DNA from: Rhizobiales bacterium 32-66-11 | GTDB taxonomy: Bacteria > Pseudomonadota > Alphaproteobacteria > Rhizobiales > Xanthobacteraceae | Assembly: GCA_002304505.1 (NCBI GenBank) | Contig: NCEH01000027.1 | Span: 1 to 34,693 of the forward strand | Length of the DNA: 34,693 bases | Direction: 5' to 3' | In this document: positions 16,147-24,725 of the stretch, one piece after another | How positions within the stretch are numbered: the stretch's first letter is position 1 | How the letters are laid out: every line of letters starts with the position of its first letter | Notes under the pieces: generated by a model | The model's input: the letters and a program-made list of their open reading frames with translations, nothing else | Databases searched by the model: none | What the model was told of the DNA's origin: nothing | Program-made: the position numbers and the translations under genes

Positions 16147-16177
16147 GGAGGCGCGGCGGCATGCGCCCTGCGCCTCC
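16147..16177 (+). terminator. Hairpin after the guanidine operon
   Basis: GGAGGCGC (16147-16154) and GCGCCTCC (16170-16177) form an 8-bp stem, loop 15 bases, 11 bp after the stop at 16135. No strong T tract follows, so it may stabilise the 3' end or assist Rho. Confidence 0.5.
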
Positions 16178-16222
16178 AGTCCCTTGCGCCATGCTGCACC
16201 GCAAACGCGACGAAAGACAGAT

Positions 16223-16272
16223 TTAGATCGATCTAATTTTTCGTTGACCGTCGGTTTTGCCTCCCCTAGAGA
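16223..16272 (+). promoter_or_regulatory. LacI-type operator and promoter of the sugar-acid operon
   Basis: TTAGATCGATCTAA (16223-16236) is a perfect 14-bp palindrome with a CG centre, as in LacI/GalR operators. Seven bases downstream comes TTGACC (16244-16249), a 17-bp spacer and TAGAGA (16267-16272), a good sigma-70 promoter. The LacI gene itself starts at 16317, so this looks autoregulatory and governs the whole operon. The operator lies just upstream of -35, unlike the promoter-overlapping one at 771-784. Confidence 0.7.
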
Positions 16273-16316
16273 ACCCTGGCCGAGCGCAGAAATAGCGTCG
16301 GCGGGGAGAACGCCGC

Positions 16317-17528
16317 GTGGATCTGAGGAAAGGCAAAGGCGCGTCCGCGCCCGCTCGCGCACCGGGCGAAACCGCCCCCGGCGGCGCGGCCCTTCCGCTC
16401 GCCCATCGCGTCACGCTCAACGACATCGCCGCCCATGCCGGAGTCTCGCGCGCCACGGTCTCGCTGGTGCTGCGCAAGAGCCCGCTGGTGAAGGAAGATA
16501 CCCGCCAGCGCATCGACCAGGCCATGGCGGACCTCGGCTATGTCTATAACCGCCGCGCCGCGAACCTGCGCTCCGGCGCGTCCCGCACCATCGGCCTCGT
16601 GCTGTGCGAGATCATCACGCCGAATTATTCCCAGTTCACCGCCGGCATCGACGATGTGCTGGATGCGGAAAGCTATGTCGGCTTCATCACCAATACGGCG
16701 GAGGACGCGGCGCGCCAGAAGCGCGTTCTGGTGCGCATGCAGGAGCATGGCGTCGACGGCATCGTTCTGGTGCCGGCGGAGGAAACCCGCGCCGACGCGC
16801 TGGAGGAAGCCCATTGCGGCGGCCTGCCGTGCGTGCTCGCCCAGCGCCGGGTCGAGGGCTTTCCGGCGGATTATGTCGGCCCGGACTATGCCGCCGGCAT
16901 GGAACTCGTCACCGAGCATCTGATCGGCCTCGGTCATCGCCATATCGGCTTCATCGGCGGCGTGCGGCGCATCGCGCCCTTGAGCGAGCGGCTCAGGGGA
17001 TTTCGCAAGGCGCTGCGCCGGCACAAGCTGAAGATCGGCCCCATCGTGCCCTGCCCGGTGCTCGACCGCTCCTCGGGCTATGCCGCCGCGCGCGACCTGT
17101 TCGCGGAGGAAAATCCGCCCACCGCCCTCGTCTGCTACAACGACATCGTCGCCTTCGGCGTCATGCTGGCCCTGATCGAGCGTGGCCTTGAGCCCGGCCG
17201 CGACGTCGCCGTGGTGGGCTGCGACGATGTCGCCGAAGCCGGCCTGCATCGTCCGGCGCTGACCACCTTCACCACCGATCCGCGCGTGGTCGGCCGCGAG
17301 GCCGCCAAGCTGCTGCTGCGGCGGATCGAAAATCCCAGCCGGCCGCCGGAGCAGATCATCGTGCCGCCGCGGCTGATCATCCGCCAATCCTGCGGAAGCG
17401 CCGGGCCGGCCCGGGCGCTCGCGCACACGACGCGGCCGGCCCCCGCCGTAGCCGCAACGGAAGCGCCAAAGGCCCGCCGGCCCCGCCGGCCCTCTCCTCA
17501 CGCCCTCAAGGGAAGCGCAGGGACATGA
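16317..17528 (+). CDS. LacI-family regulator of the sugar-acid operon
   Basis: LacI/GalR regulator of 403 residues from GTG 16317, with GGGGAG (16303-16308) 8 bases upstream. After a 30-residue tail the helix-turn-helix reads VTLNDIAAHAGVSRATVSLVLRKS, followed by the hinge-helix segment RRAANLRSGASRTIGLVL. The effector domain has GVDGIVLVPAEE, GHRHIGFIGG, TALVCYNDIVAFGVM and VAVVGCDDVAEA. The C-terminal 40 residues are an Ala/Pro/Arg-rich tail longer than usual in the family. It overlaps the first permease gene as ATGA, so regulator and transporter are cotranscribed. The likely effector is the imported sugar acid or a downstream keto-deoxy intermediate. Operator candidates are 16223-16236 and, weaker, 18878-18891. 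Confidence 0.92.
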   Translation: MDLRKGKGASAPARAPGETAPGGAALPLAHRVTLNDIAAHAGVSRATVSLVLRKSPLVKEDTRQRIDQAMADLGYVYNRRAANLRSGASRTIGLVLCEIITPNYSQFTAGIDDVLDAESYVGFITNTAEDAARQKRVLVRMQEHGVDGIVLVPAEETRADALEEAHCGGLPCVLAQRRVEGFPADYVGPDYAAGMELVTEHLIGLGHRHIGFIGGVRRIAPLSERLRGFRKALRRHKLKIGPIVPCPVLDRSSGYAAARDLFAEENPPTALVCYNDIVAFGVMLALIERGLEPGRDVAVVGCDDVAEAGLHRPALTTFTTDPRVVGREAAKLLLRRIENPSRPPEQIIVPPRLIIRQSCGSAGPARALAHTTRPAPAVAATEAPKARRPRRPSPHALKGSAGT

Positions 17529-18199
17529 ACTACGTCTTCCAGTTCGGAGAAGTCTTCAACGCCTGGCAGGACCTGCTTTATGGCGCGTGGCTGACGATCC
17601 AGCTCTCGGCCATGGCCATGGTGCTCGGCCTCATCGTCGCGGTCGCTGGCGCGCTCGGCAAGACCGCCGGTCCGCGCCCGGTGCGCTGGCTGGTGGACAC
17701 GTATGTGGAGATCATCCGCAACACGCCGTTCCTGGTGCAGATCTTCCTGATCTTCTTCGGTTTGCCGCGTGCCGGGGTGCGGCTCGACGCCAATGAGGCG
17801 GCGCTTCTCGCCATGGTGGTGAATGTCGGCGCCTATGCGACGGAGATCGTGCGCGCCGGCATCGAGACCATCCACAAGGGTCAGATCGAAGCCGGCCGGG
17901 CGCTGGGCCTCAAGCCCCTCCAGGTGTTCTCCTATATCGTGATCTTCCCGGCGCTGAAGGCGATCTACCCGGCGCTCACCAGCCAGTTCATCCTGCTGAT
18001 GCTCACCTCCAGCGTGGTTTCCGCCATCTCGGCGGAGGAATTGACCGCCATCGCCAACAATCTCCAGTCCCAGACCTTCCGCTCGTTCGAGATTTATCTG
18101 GTGGTGACCGGCATGTATCTCGCCATGTCGCTGATGTTCTCGGGGGTTTTCGCGCTCATCTACAAGGTGGTGTTCGCGCCCACCGATGTGGCCCGCTGA
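17525..18199 (+). CDS. Polar-amino-acid-type ABC transporter permease 1
   Basis: Inner-membrane permease of 224 residues in the HisM/HisQ (PAAT) family. The N-terminal segment WLTIQLSAMAMVLGLIVAV, the IIRNTPFLVQIFLIFFGLP motif of the family, and the EAA loop EAGRALGLKPLQVFSYIVIFPAL are all visible. Its ATG overlaps the LacI stop. With the permease at 18210 it forms the usual heterodimer. The setting next to keto-deoxygalactonate genes suggests it moves a sugar acid rather than an amino acid. Confidence 0.93.
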   Translation: MNYVFQFGEVFNAWQDLLYGAWLTIQLSAMAMVLGLIVAVAGALGKTAGPRPVRWLVDTYVEIIRNTPFLVQIFLIFFGLPRAGVRLDANEAALLAMVVNVGAYATEIVRAGIETIHKGQIEAGRALGLKPLQVFSYIVIFPALKAIYPALTSQFILLMLTSSVVSAISAEELTAIANNLQSQTFRSFEIYLVVTGMYLAMSLMFSGVFALIYKVVFAPTDVAR

Positions 18200-18209
18200 G
18201 GAGGATGCC

Positions 18210-18863
18210 ATGATCCGTCAATTCACCTCCGCGGAACTGCTCTTCCTCATTTCGTCCGTGCGCTGGACGTTGCTGCTCTCGGCGATCGCCTTCGTCGGCG
18301 GGGCGACCGGCGGGCTTCTCGTGGCGTTCGCCCGCACCTCTACCTGGCCCTGGCTGCGGGCGACCGCCGCCGGCTATATCCAGATCTTCCAGGGCACGCC
18401 GCTGCTGATGCAGCTGTTCCTGGTGTTCTTCGGCGCCACCTTCCTCGGCCTCAACATCGATCCGCTGGCGGCCGCCGCCATCGGCCTCACGCTGAACGGC
18501 GCGGCATTCCTGGGCGAGATCTGGCGCGGCTGCATCCAGGCCATTCCCAAGGGCCAGTGGGAGGCCTCCACCGCGCTCGGCCTGCATTATTTCACCCGCA
18601 TGAAGGACATCATCCTGCCCCAGGCGGCGAAGATCGCGGTGGCGCCCACGGTCGGCTTCCTGGTGCTGCTGGTGAAGAGCACGTCGCTCGCCTCCATCAT
18701 CGGTTTCGTCGAGCTGACCCGCGCCGGGCAGATCGTGAACAACGCCACCTTCCGCCCGTTCCTGGTCTTCGGCGTGGTGGCGGTGATCTATTTCATCCTG
18801 TGCTGGCCGCTCTCGCTCTATTCGCGCCATCTGGAGAAGAAGTTCGGAACCGTCTCGCGCTGA
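18210..18863 (+). CDS. Polar-amino-acid-type ABC transporter permease 2
   Basis: Second PAAT permease, 217 residues. ATG 18210 is preferred over an upstream in-frame GTG (18186) because GAGGAGG lies 5 bases before it. Family motifs: WTLLLSAIAFVGGATGGLL, YIQIFQGTPLLMQLFLVFFG and the EAA loop EASTALGLHYFTRMKDIILPQAAK, then a long TM helix VFGVVAVIYFILCWPLSLY near the C terminus. It follows permease 1 by 10 bp and would pair with it in the membrane. Confidence 0.93.
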   Translation: MIRQFTSAELLFLISSVRWTLLLSAIAFVGGATGGLLVAFARTSTWPWLRATAAGYIQIFQGTPLLMQLFLVFFGATFLGLNIDPLAAAAIGLTLNGAAFLGEIWRGCIQAIPKGQWEASTALGLHYFTRMKDIILPQAAKIAVAPTVGFLVLLVKSTSLASIIGFVELTRAGQIVNNATFRPFLVFGVVAVIYFILCWPLSLYSRHLEKKFGTVSR

Positions 18864-18877
18864 GGAGCGGGACGCAG

Positions 18878-18933
18878 CTCGATCGATCCAATCCGCGCCG
18901 CCCCTCATCGGCGCGCCTGCCCCGCACAGGGGC
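18878..18933 (+). promoter_or_regulatory. Operator-like site and hairpins before the binding-protein gene
   Basis: Bases 18878-18891 share 11 of 14 positions with the operator at 16223-16236, including the GATCGATC core, so the same LacI protein may act here. Two small hairpins follow: CGCGCCG (18894-18900) with CGGCGCG (18909-18915), and GCCCC (18919-18923) with GGGGC (18929-18933). Such structures before a binding-protein gene often raise its message relative to the permeases. The core also occurs by chance inside a coding region near 22590, so the operator call is tentative. Confidence 0.4.
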
Positions 18934-18950
18934 CAATCGGAGGAAAGCCC

Positions 18951-19766
18951 ATGTCCCTGACATCCGTCCTGACCCTTACGCGGCGCGCCTTCGCCGCCCT
19001 CGGCCTCGCGGCGCTCGCCGCGACCGCAATGCCCCACGGCGCCTCGGCCCAGAGCATCGACGACATCCTGTCGAAGAAGAAGCTCCAGGTCGGCATGCTG
19101 GTGGACCTGCCGCCGTTCGGCCTGCTCAACACCGAGGGCAAGCCGGAAGGCTATGACGCGGACGTCGCCAAGCTGATGGGCAAGTATCTCGGCGTCGAGG
19201 TCGAGATCGTCCCGGTCACCGGCCCGAACCGCATCCCCTATCTGCTGACCAACAAAGTCGATGTGCTGGTGGCGACCTTCGGCATCACGCCCGAGCGCGC
19301 CAAGCAGGTGCAATTCTCGATCCCCTATTCCACCATCGAGATCCAGCTGATCGGCCCCAAGAAGCTGGACGTGAAGACGCTCGACCAGACGGTCGGCAAG
19401 AAGATCGCGGTGGCGCGCGCCTCCACCCAGGATACCGCGCTGACGGCCTCCGTACCCAAGGGCGCCACCATCATGCGCTTCGACGACGATGCCACCGCCG
19501 CCCAGGCCTTCATCTCCGGGCAGGTGGATTTGCTCGGCGCCAACAATCTCATCGGCGTGCAGCTCGCCGAGGCGAACCCGGACATGGGCATCGAGCGCAA
19601 GATCGTCCTGCGCAGCCAGTACAACGGCATCACCGTGCGCCGGGGCTCCACCGATTTTCTTCAGTGGATCAATACGTTCCTGTATTTCGTGAAGAATAAC
19701 GGCGAACTCGACACCATCAACCAGAAGTGGTTCAAGACCCCGCTTCCGGTGATGCCCACCTTCTGA
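18951..19766 (+). CDS. PAAT-family substrate-binding protein with altered amine-binding residue
   Basis: Periplasmic binding protein (HisJ/GlnH fold) of 271 residues. The signal region has TRRAF followed by a hydrophobic stretch and ends ASA near residue 34; the paired Arg hint at Tat export but Sec is also possible. The family motif [16 protein letters not shown] keeps Arg116, which binds the ligand carboxylate. At the position where HisJ and GlnH have the Asp that grips the alpha-ammonium group, this protein has Asn198 ([13 protein letters not shown]). With dgoK and dgoA in the same operon, this points to a hydroxy-acid ligand such as an aldonate. Start ATG 18951 follows GGAGG. Alignment was done by eye. 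Confidence 0.9.
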   Translation: MSLTSVLTLTRRAFAALGLAALAATAMPHGASAQSIDDILSKKKLQVGMLVDLPPFGLLNTEGKPEGYDADVAKLMGKYLGVEVEIVPVTGPNRIPYLLTNKVDVLVATFGITPERAKQVQFSIPYSTIEIQLIGPKKLDVKTLDQTVGKKIAVARASTQDTALTASVPKGATIMRFDDDATAAQAFISGQVDLLGANNLIGVQLAEANPDMGIERKIVLRSQYNGITVRRGSTDFLQWINTFLYFVKNNGELDTINQKWFKTPLPVMPTF

Positions 19767-19846
19767 TCGCCTCGACCCCAGGGCCATGGACGCCGCGCGC
19801 CCATGGCCCAATTCCACATCTGGCACCGCCGTTCGGAGACTTCGTC

Positions 19847-20674
19847 ATGAACACCGCCCATGAAGGCCAAGGCCACGGCCACAGCGAAGGCCAGAGCCCG
19901 AACCTCGGCGCCGTGGCCGCGCCCTCCAAGCAGAGCGGGCCGGTGATGATCCGCATGGAAGCCGTGGAAAAGCACTACGGCACCTATCACGCGCTGAAGA
20001 ACGTGAACCTCACGGTCTCGCTCGGCGAGCGGATCGTCATCTGCGGACCGTCCGGCTCGGGCAAATCCACCCTGATCCGCTGCATCAATGCGCTGGAGCA
20101 CCACCAGAGCGGTCGCATCGAGGTGGACGGCGTGGAAGTCGGCACCTCATCGAAGAACCTCGACAAGGTCCGCGCCGAGGTGGGCATGGTGTTCCAGTCG
20201 TTCAACCTGTTCCCCCACCTGACCGTGCTTCAGAATTGCACCCTCGCCCCGCGCAAGGTGCGCGGCCTCGCGCCCAAGGAGGCCGAGGCGATCGCCATGA
20301 GATACCTGGAGCGCGTGCGCATTCCCGAGCAGGCGAATAAATATCCCGGCCAGCTGTCCGGCGGCCAGCAGCAGCGCGTCGCGATCGCCCGCGCCCTGTG
20401 CATGAGCCCCAAGATCATGCTGTTCGACGAGCCCACCTCCGCCCTCGACCCGGAAATGGTGAAGGAGGTGCTCGACACCATGACCTCGCTCGCCCAGGAC
20501 GGCATGACCATGATCTGCGTGACCCATGAGATGGGATTTGCCCGCCAGGTCGCCGACCGGGTGATCTTCATGGACAAGGGCGAGATCGTGGAGGAAGGCG
20601 CGCCGGAGGATTTCTTCGCCCATCCCAAGAGCGAGCGCACCCGCACCTTCCTCGGCCAGATCCTGCATCACTGA
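19847..20674 (+). CDS. PAAT-family ABC transporter ATP-binding protein
   Basis: ATPase of 275 residues closing the transporter set. ATG 19847 has GGAGA 7 bases upstream. All motifs are intact: Walker [11 protein letters not shown]-loop [14 protein letters not shown], signature LSGGQQQR, Walker [17 protein letters not shown] and CVTHEMGFA. Before the nucleotide-binding domain is an N-terminal extension of about 33 residues containing [12 protein letters not shown], which most GlnQ/HisP proteins lack; it could be a flexible or metal-touching tail of no known role. An 80-bp gap separates it from the binding-protein gene. Confidence 0.93.
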   Translation: MNTAHEGQGHGHSEGQSPNLGAVAAPSKQSGPVMIRMEAVEKHYGTYHALKNVNLTVSLGERIVICGPSGSGKSTLIRCINALEHHQSGRIEVDGVEVGTSSKNLDKVRAEVGMVFQSFNLFPHLTVLQNCTLAPRKVRGLAPKEAEAIAMRYLERVRIPEQANKYPGQLSGGQQQRVAIARALCMSPKIMLFDEPTSALDPEMVKEVLDTMTSLAQDGMTMICVTHEMGFARQVADRVIFMDKGEIVEEGAPEDFFAHPKSERTRTFLGQILHH

Positions 20675-20677
20675 TCC

Positions 20678-20695
20678 GGCGCCGGACCCGGCGCC
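20678..20695 (+). terminator. GC hairpin between transporter and catabolic genes
   Basis: GGCGCCG (20678-20684) and CGGCGCC (20689-20695) form a 7-bp stem with a 4-base loop, 3 bp after the ATPase stop. No T tract follows. It may give partial termination or protect the upstream transporter message. Confidence 0.45.
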
Positions 20696-20743
20696 CCTTC
20701 CACCCCGAGCCCGCTCCACCCCAAGCCGAAGCGAGATCCGCCC

Positions 20744-21658
20744 GTGAGCCGCGCGTCCCTCATCGCCCTGGACTGGGGCACATCCTCGCTGCGCGCCTAT
20801 CTGCTGGATGCGGACGGCGCCATCCTGGCCCGGATCGAATCCGCCGAAGGCCTGATGGCGGTGAAGGATCGCGCCTTCGCGGCGGTCCTCTCGCGCATTG
20901 CCGGCCCGTGGGCGCAGGTGCACGGCCGCCTGCCGATCCTGCTGTCGGGCATGATCGGCAGCCGGCAGGGCTGGGCGGAAGCGCCCTACGTCACCTGTCC
21001 CGCCGGTCTCGGGGATCTGGCCGCCGGCCTGATGCCGCTGCCGGTGGAGGATAGCGCCCTCGGCCCGGTGCATATCGTGCCCGGCCTGCTGGTCGACGAT
21101 CCCAAGACCCCGGACGTGATCCGCGGGGAAGAGACCGAGCTGTTCGGCGCCCTCGCGCTGCTGGGCCGCGCGGAAGGGCTGTTCGTGCTGCCCGGCACCC
21201 ATTCCAAATGGGTGCTGGCGGAAGGCGGCCGCATCACCGGCTTTGCCACCTTCATGACCGGGGAAATCTTCGCCGCGCTGAAAGGGCATACCATTCTCGG
21301 CCGCATGATGGGGCAAGGGGCGCCCTCGCCGGCCGGCTTCCGCGCCGGGGTGGCCGCCTCGCGCGACCTGCACGGTCCCGGAGCTCTCCTCTCGCGCCTG
21401 TTCACGATCCGCGCGCTCGGCCTTACCGGCGGCCTTGCCGATGCCGATGCGGCGGATTTCCTCTCCGGCCTGCTGATCGGCGCGGAGCTGGCCAGCGTCA
21501 CCGACGGCCGCGAGCGCTTTACCTTGATCGCCAATGCCGCGCTGACGCAGCATTATTCCACCGCCGCCGCGCTGCTCGCCCTGCCGCACGACCGCGCGCC
21601 GCCCGATTGCGCCGCCGCCGGGCTGACCGCGATCGCCCGCGCCGCCGGCCTCCTCTGA
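20744..21658 (+). CDS. dgoK: 2-dehydro-3-deoxygalactonokinase
   Basis: DgoK-family kinase of 304 residues that phosphorylates 2-keto-3-deoxygalactonate at C6 with ATP (DeLey-Doudoroff branch for galactonate). The N terminus IALDWGTSSLRAYLLD is the ASKHA-type phosphate-binding segment; SGMIGSRQGW, GEETELFG and LPGTHSKWV are typical DgoK motifs. The start is GTG 20744. The aldolase follows 23 bp later, so the two steps are encoded together, and the PAAT transporter upstream probably brings in the precursor. No galactonate dehydratase is in the window. Confidence 0.93.
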   Translation: MSRASLIALDWGTSSLRAYLLDADGAILARIESAEGLMAVKDRAFAAVLSRIAGPWAQVHGRLPILLSGMIGSRQGWAEAPYVTCPAGLGDLAAGLMPLPVEDSALGPVHIVPGLLVDDPKTPDVIRGEETELFGALALLGRAEGLFVLPGTHSKWVLAEGGRITGFATFMTGEIFAALKGHTILGRMMGQGAPSPAGFRAGVAASRDLHGPGALLSRLFTIRALGLTGGLADADAADFLSGLLIGAELASVTDGRERFTLIANAALTQHYSTAAALLALPHDRAPPDCAAAGLTAIARAAGLL

Positions 21659-21681
21659 CCGCCCGCCCCGGAGTGTTTTCG

Positions 21682-22311
21682 ATGACCTTCACCTTCACCC
21701 ACGCCCTGGCGCGTTGCCCGCTCGTCGCCATCCTGCGCGGCCTGAAGCCGGACGAGGCGCTGGATGTGGGTGCGGCGCTGGTGGAGGCCGGCATCGCCAT
21801 CATCGAGGTGCCGCTGAATTCGCCGGATCCGCTGAAATCCATCGCTCTTCTGGCCGAGCGCTTCGGCGCCGAGACGCTGGTCGGGGCGGGGACGGTGATG
21901 TCGCCGGCGGACGTGGGGGAGGTGGCGCAGGCCGGCGGCCGGCTGATCGTCATGCCCCATTCGGACGGCGCGGTGATCCACGCCGCCAAGGCCGCCGGCC
22001 TCGTCTGCACGCCCGGCGTCGCCACCCCGACGGAAGCCTTCGCCGCTTTGCGCGCCGGGGCCGACGCGCTCAAGCTGTTCCCCGCCGAGGGCCTGCCGCC
22101 CCAGGTGCTCAAGGCCTGGCGCGCGGTGATGGTGGGCGCAACGCTGCTGCCCGTCGGCGGCATCGATACCGCCAACATGGCCGCCTATCGCGCGGCCGGG
22201 GCCGATGGTTTCGGGCTGGGCTCGGCGCTCTACAAGCCCGGCAAGCCGGTGGAAGCGATCGCGCGGGATGCCGCCGCGCTGGTGGCCGCCGCGCGCGCCC
22301 TGTTTCCCTGA
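21682..22311 (+). CDS. dgoA: 2-dehydro-3-deoxy-6-phosphogalactonate aldolase
   Basis: Class I KDPG/KDPGal aldolase of 209 residues, splitting 2-keto-3-deoxy-6-phosphogalactonate into pyruvate and glyceraldehyde 3-phosphate. Visible motifs: ILRGL, the catalytic Glu in IIEVPLNSP, VGAGTV, CTPGVATPTE and the Schiff-base Lys in DALKLFPAEG. These features and pairing with dgoK favour the phosphogalactonate form over the Entner-Doudoroff Eda. ATG 21682 has GGAG 8 bases upstream; GTG 21673 is a less likely start. It ends 10 bp from the stop of the opposing GGDEF-EAL gene. Confidence 0.92.
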   Translation: MTFTFTHALARCPLVAILRGLKPDEALDVGAALVEAGIAIIEVPLNSPDPLKSIALLAERFGAETLVGAGTVMSPADVGEVAQAGGRLIVMPHSDGAVIHAAKAAGLVCTPGVATPTEAFAALRAGADALKLFPAEGLPPQVLKAWRAVMVGATLLPVGGIDTANMAAYRAAGADGFGLGSALYKPGKPVEAIARDAAALVAAARALFP

Positions 22312-22321
22312 GCGTTCGCTC

Positions 22322-24646
22322 TCACCGCCCCCACAGATCGCACACGCGGGCGGCGGCGGTGTCGCGGGTCTCGCGGGCGAGGAATTCCGCCGTGGCGGCC
22401 GCCGGCATCGGCCGGGCATAAAGAAAGCCCTGCGCCACCTCGCATCCGCGCTCGCGCAGGAAGCGCGCCTGGCCCACGGTCTCCACGCCCTCGGCCACCA
22501 CGCACATGCCGAGGTTCTTTCCGAGCTCGATCACCGTGCAGACGATGGCGGCGTCGAAGGAATCGCTCTCCGTGTCCTGGACGAAGCTGCGATCGATCTT
22601 GATGGTGTCGATCGGCAATTGCTTGAGATGGGTCAGCGCCGCATAGCCGGTGCCGAAATCGTCCAGCGCGAGATTCATGCCGGCGCTGTGCAGCTGGCCG
22701 AGAATGGGCGCGACGAAATCCGAATTGCGGCCGAGGAACACGGTCTCGGTGATCTCGACGTCGAAATGGCTCGGCGTCACGCGCTCCGCCGCCAGCAATT
22801 CCAGGATCTGGTTCGCCAGGTCGCGATGGGTGAACTGGGCCGGCGAGAGGTTCACCGCCACCCGCCCCACGGGATAGCCCTGGTCGAGCCATTTGCGCAC
22901 GTCGCGCGCCACCTGCCGCAACATGGTGTCGCCCATGAGCAAGGCGAGCTCGGGATCCTCGAACGCGGTCAGGAAGCTCTGGGGCTGGAGCACCTGGGTG
23001 GTGGAGCGCTTCCAGCGCATGAGCGCCTCGAACCCCATCAGTTGGCCGGTGATGAGCGACACCTTGGGCTGGTAATAGGGCGTGATCTCATTGCCCGCCA
23101 CCGCATTGGCCAGCGAGCGGTTGAGCGAGATGCGCTCGTTCATGGCGCGCCGCATGGCCGGGGCATAGAGCACCGCGCGGTTGCGGCCCTCCTGCTTGGC
23201 GGCATAGAGCGCGAGGTCGGCGTCCTTCATCAGCTCGCCGGGCGCGTAATCGGCATTGGGGCAGGCGGCAAGTCCGATGCTCGCCTTGGTGGAGAGCGAG
23301 CGGTCCTGATAGACCAGCGGATGGCGGAAATCGGCGATGATCGCCTGGGACAGGGCCTGCGCCTCCTCCAGCGAGATCGCCCCGCGCAGCAGGATGACGA
23401 ACTCGTCGCCGCCGAGCCGCGCCACCACCGCGCGCTCGCCGGCGAGCCGCTCCAGGCGCCGCGCCGTTTCCACCAGCAGGGCATCGCCCGCCGCATGGCC
23501 GAGCGTGTCGTTCACATCCTTCAGCCCGTCCAGATCGACCAGCAGCAGGAAGATGGCGCCGGGCCGGGTGCGCGCCTCGCGGATCGTGGCATCGAGCTGG
23601 GCCTGGAAGGCGGCGCGGTTGGTCAGCCCGGTCAAGGCGTCGTGGCTCGCCGCATAGCGGATCTTCTGCTCGGCGGCGAGGCGGTCGGTGATGTCGATGA
23701 CGCCGGAGACGAGGCACGCCTCGCTGTCGATCTCGATGAAGGTGGCCGCCACCAGGACGCTGCGCAGCTCGCCATTGCCGAGGCGGATCTTGGTTTCGAA
23801 ATTGGTCACCGAGCCGTCGCGGATCAGCCGTTCCAGGAACACCCGGCGCGCGCCGAGATCGGCATAGATCTGCCACACCGACTGGATGCCGAACTCGTGC
23901 GGCTCGCCGCCGAAATAGCTCACCCCGGCGGCGTTGTAGCGCAAGATGCGCCCGCTCTCCAATTCGGTGATGAGCAGCGGGATGGGCACCGCCATGAAGG
24001 TGCGCTCCAGCAGGCGCTCGCTTTGCGAGAGCACCTCGCGCGCGGCCTTCTGGTCCTGGGTCGCGACCCATTCGAGCCGGCTCTGGCGGTTGTTGCGCAC
24101 CAGAACGAGGATCAGCGCGGCATTGAGCATCAGCACCGCCAAAGCGAGCCCGAGCGCGGTGTCCGATTGCGGCGGCACCCCGAGATAGCCCACCAGCATC
24201 AGAAGGCTGCAGAGAACGCCGCTCGCGACCGACCAGCGAAACGACACCGGAACCACGAGATAATAGATCGCCGGCAGCAGCAGCACCACGAACAGGGCGA
24301 TGTCGCTGCGCGACTGCACCAGCACCGCCACCCCGACGGCCGTGATCCATTGCCACACGATGATGATCCGCTGCACCGCGCGGAAACTCATGGCGCGGGC
24401 GACCACGGCGGCGCAGGCCAGCGACACCGCGATCACCGCGCCCCGGGCGTAAATCGCCTCGAAGAAATGCATCTGCCCCTCGAAGCGCCAATCGCTGAAC
24501 AGGAACAGGGCGTTGAGGAGGCCGGCGAGGAGAAACAGGACGCGGGCATGCCGAACCAGCTCGCCGAACCGCTGGCTCCGGAAGACCTGTTCGCGGATCG
24601 GCTCGACGAATTCCCCCGTCAAGGAGTTGAGTCGTCCGTCATCCAT
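22322..24646 (-). CDS. Membrane PAS-GGDEF-EAL cyclic-di-GMP protein
   Basis: Dual-domain cyclic-di-GMP protein of 774 residues. About five or six hydrophobic segments fill residues 35-185, then a PAS domain (about 215-330), GGDEF (about 340-500) and EAL (about 515-765). The GGDEF motif is intact ([11 protein letters not shown]), so diguanylate cyclase activity is possible. The RxxD inhibitory site that should lie just upstream is absent (GERAVVAR). The EAL part keeps [28 protein letters not shown] and VVAEGVET, so phosphodiesterase activity is possible too. PAS or the membrane part may set which activity wins. A GGGGAGG lies about 13 bases before ATG 24646. It is transcribed toward dgoA and ends 10 bp from it. 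Confidence 0.93.
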   Translation of the reverse strand: MDDGRLNSLTGEFVEPIREQVFRSQRFGELVRHARVLFLLAGLLNALFLFSDWRFEGQMHFFEAIYARGAVIAVSLACAAVVARAMSFRAVQRIIIVWQWITAVGVAVLVQSRSDIALFVVLLLPAIYYLVVPVSFRWSVASGVLCSLLMLVGYLGVPPQSDTALGLALAVLMLNAALILVLVRNNRQSRLEWVATQDQKAAREVLSQSERLLERTFMAVPIPLLITELESGRILRYNAAGVSYFGGEPHEFGIQSVWQIYADLGARRVFLERLIRDGSVTNFETKIRLGNGELRSVLVAATFIEIDSEACLVSGVIDITDRLAAEQKIRYAASHDALTGLTNRAAFQAQLDATIREARTRPGAIFLLLVDLDGLKDVNDTLGHAAGDALLVETARRLERLAGERAVVARLGGDEFVILLRGAISLEEAQALSQAIIADFRHPLVYQDRSLSTKASIGLAACPNADYAPGELMKDADLALYAAKQEGRNRAVLYAPAMRRAMNERISLNRSLANAVAGNEITPYYQPKVSLITGQLMGFEALMRWKRSTTQVLQPQSFLTAFEDPELALLMGDTMLRQVARDVRKWLDQGYPVGRVAVNLSPAQFTHRDLANQILELLAAERVTPSHFDVEITETVFLGRNSDFVAPILGQLHSAGMNLALDDFGTGYAALTHLKQLPIDTIKIDRSFVQDTESDSFDAAIVCTVIELGKNLGMCVVAEGVETVGQARFLRERGCEVAQGFLYARPMPAAATAEFLARETRDTAAARVCDLWGR

Positions 24647-24725
24647 CGTCGATCCCGTCGCCTCCCCTTTTCGTTAAATTTATCTCTCAAACACGACGCA
24701 GGGATAGTGAGCCCGAAATGGGATC

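Noticed and set aside
22585..22600. GATCGATCT match to the LacI operator core
   Set aside because: Lies deep within the EAL coding region, shares only the core, and is best explained by chance.
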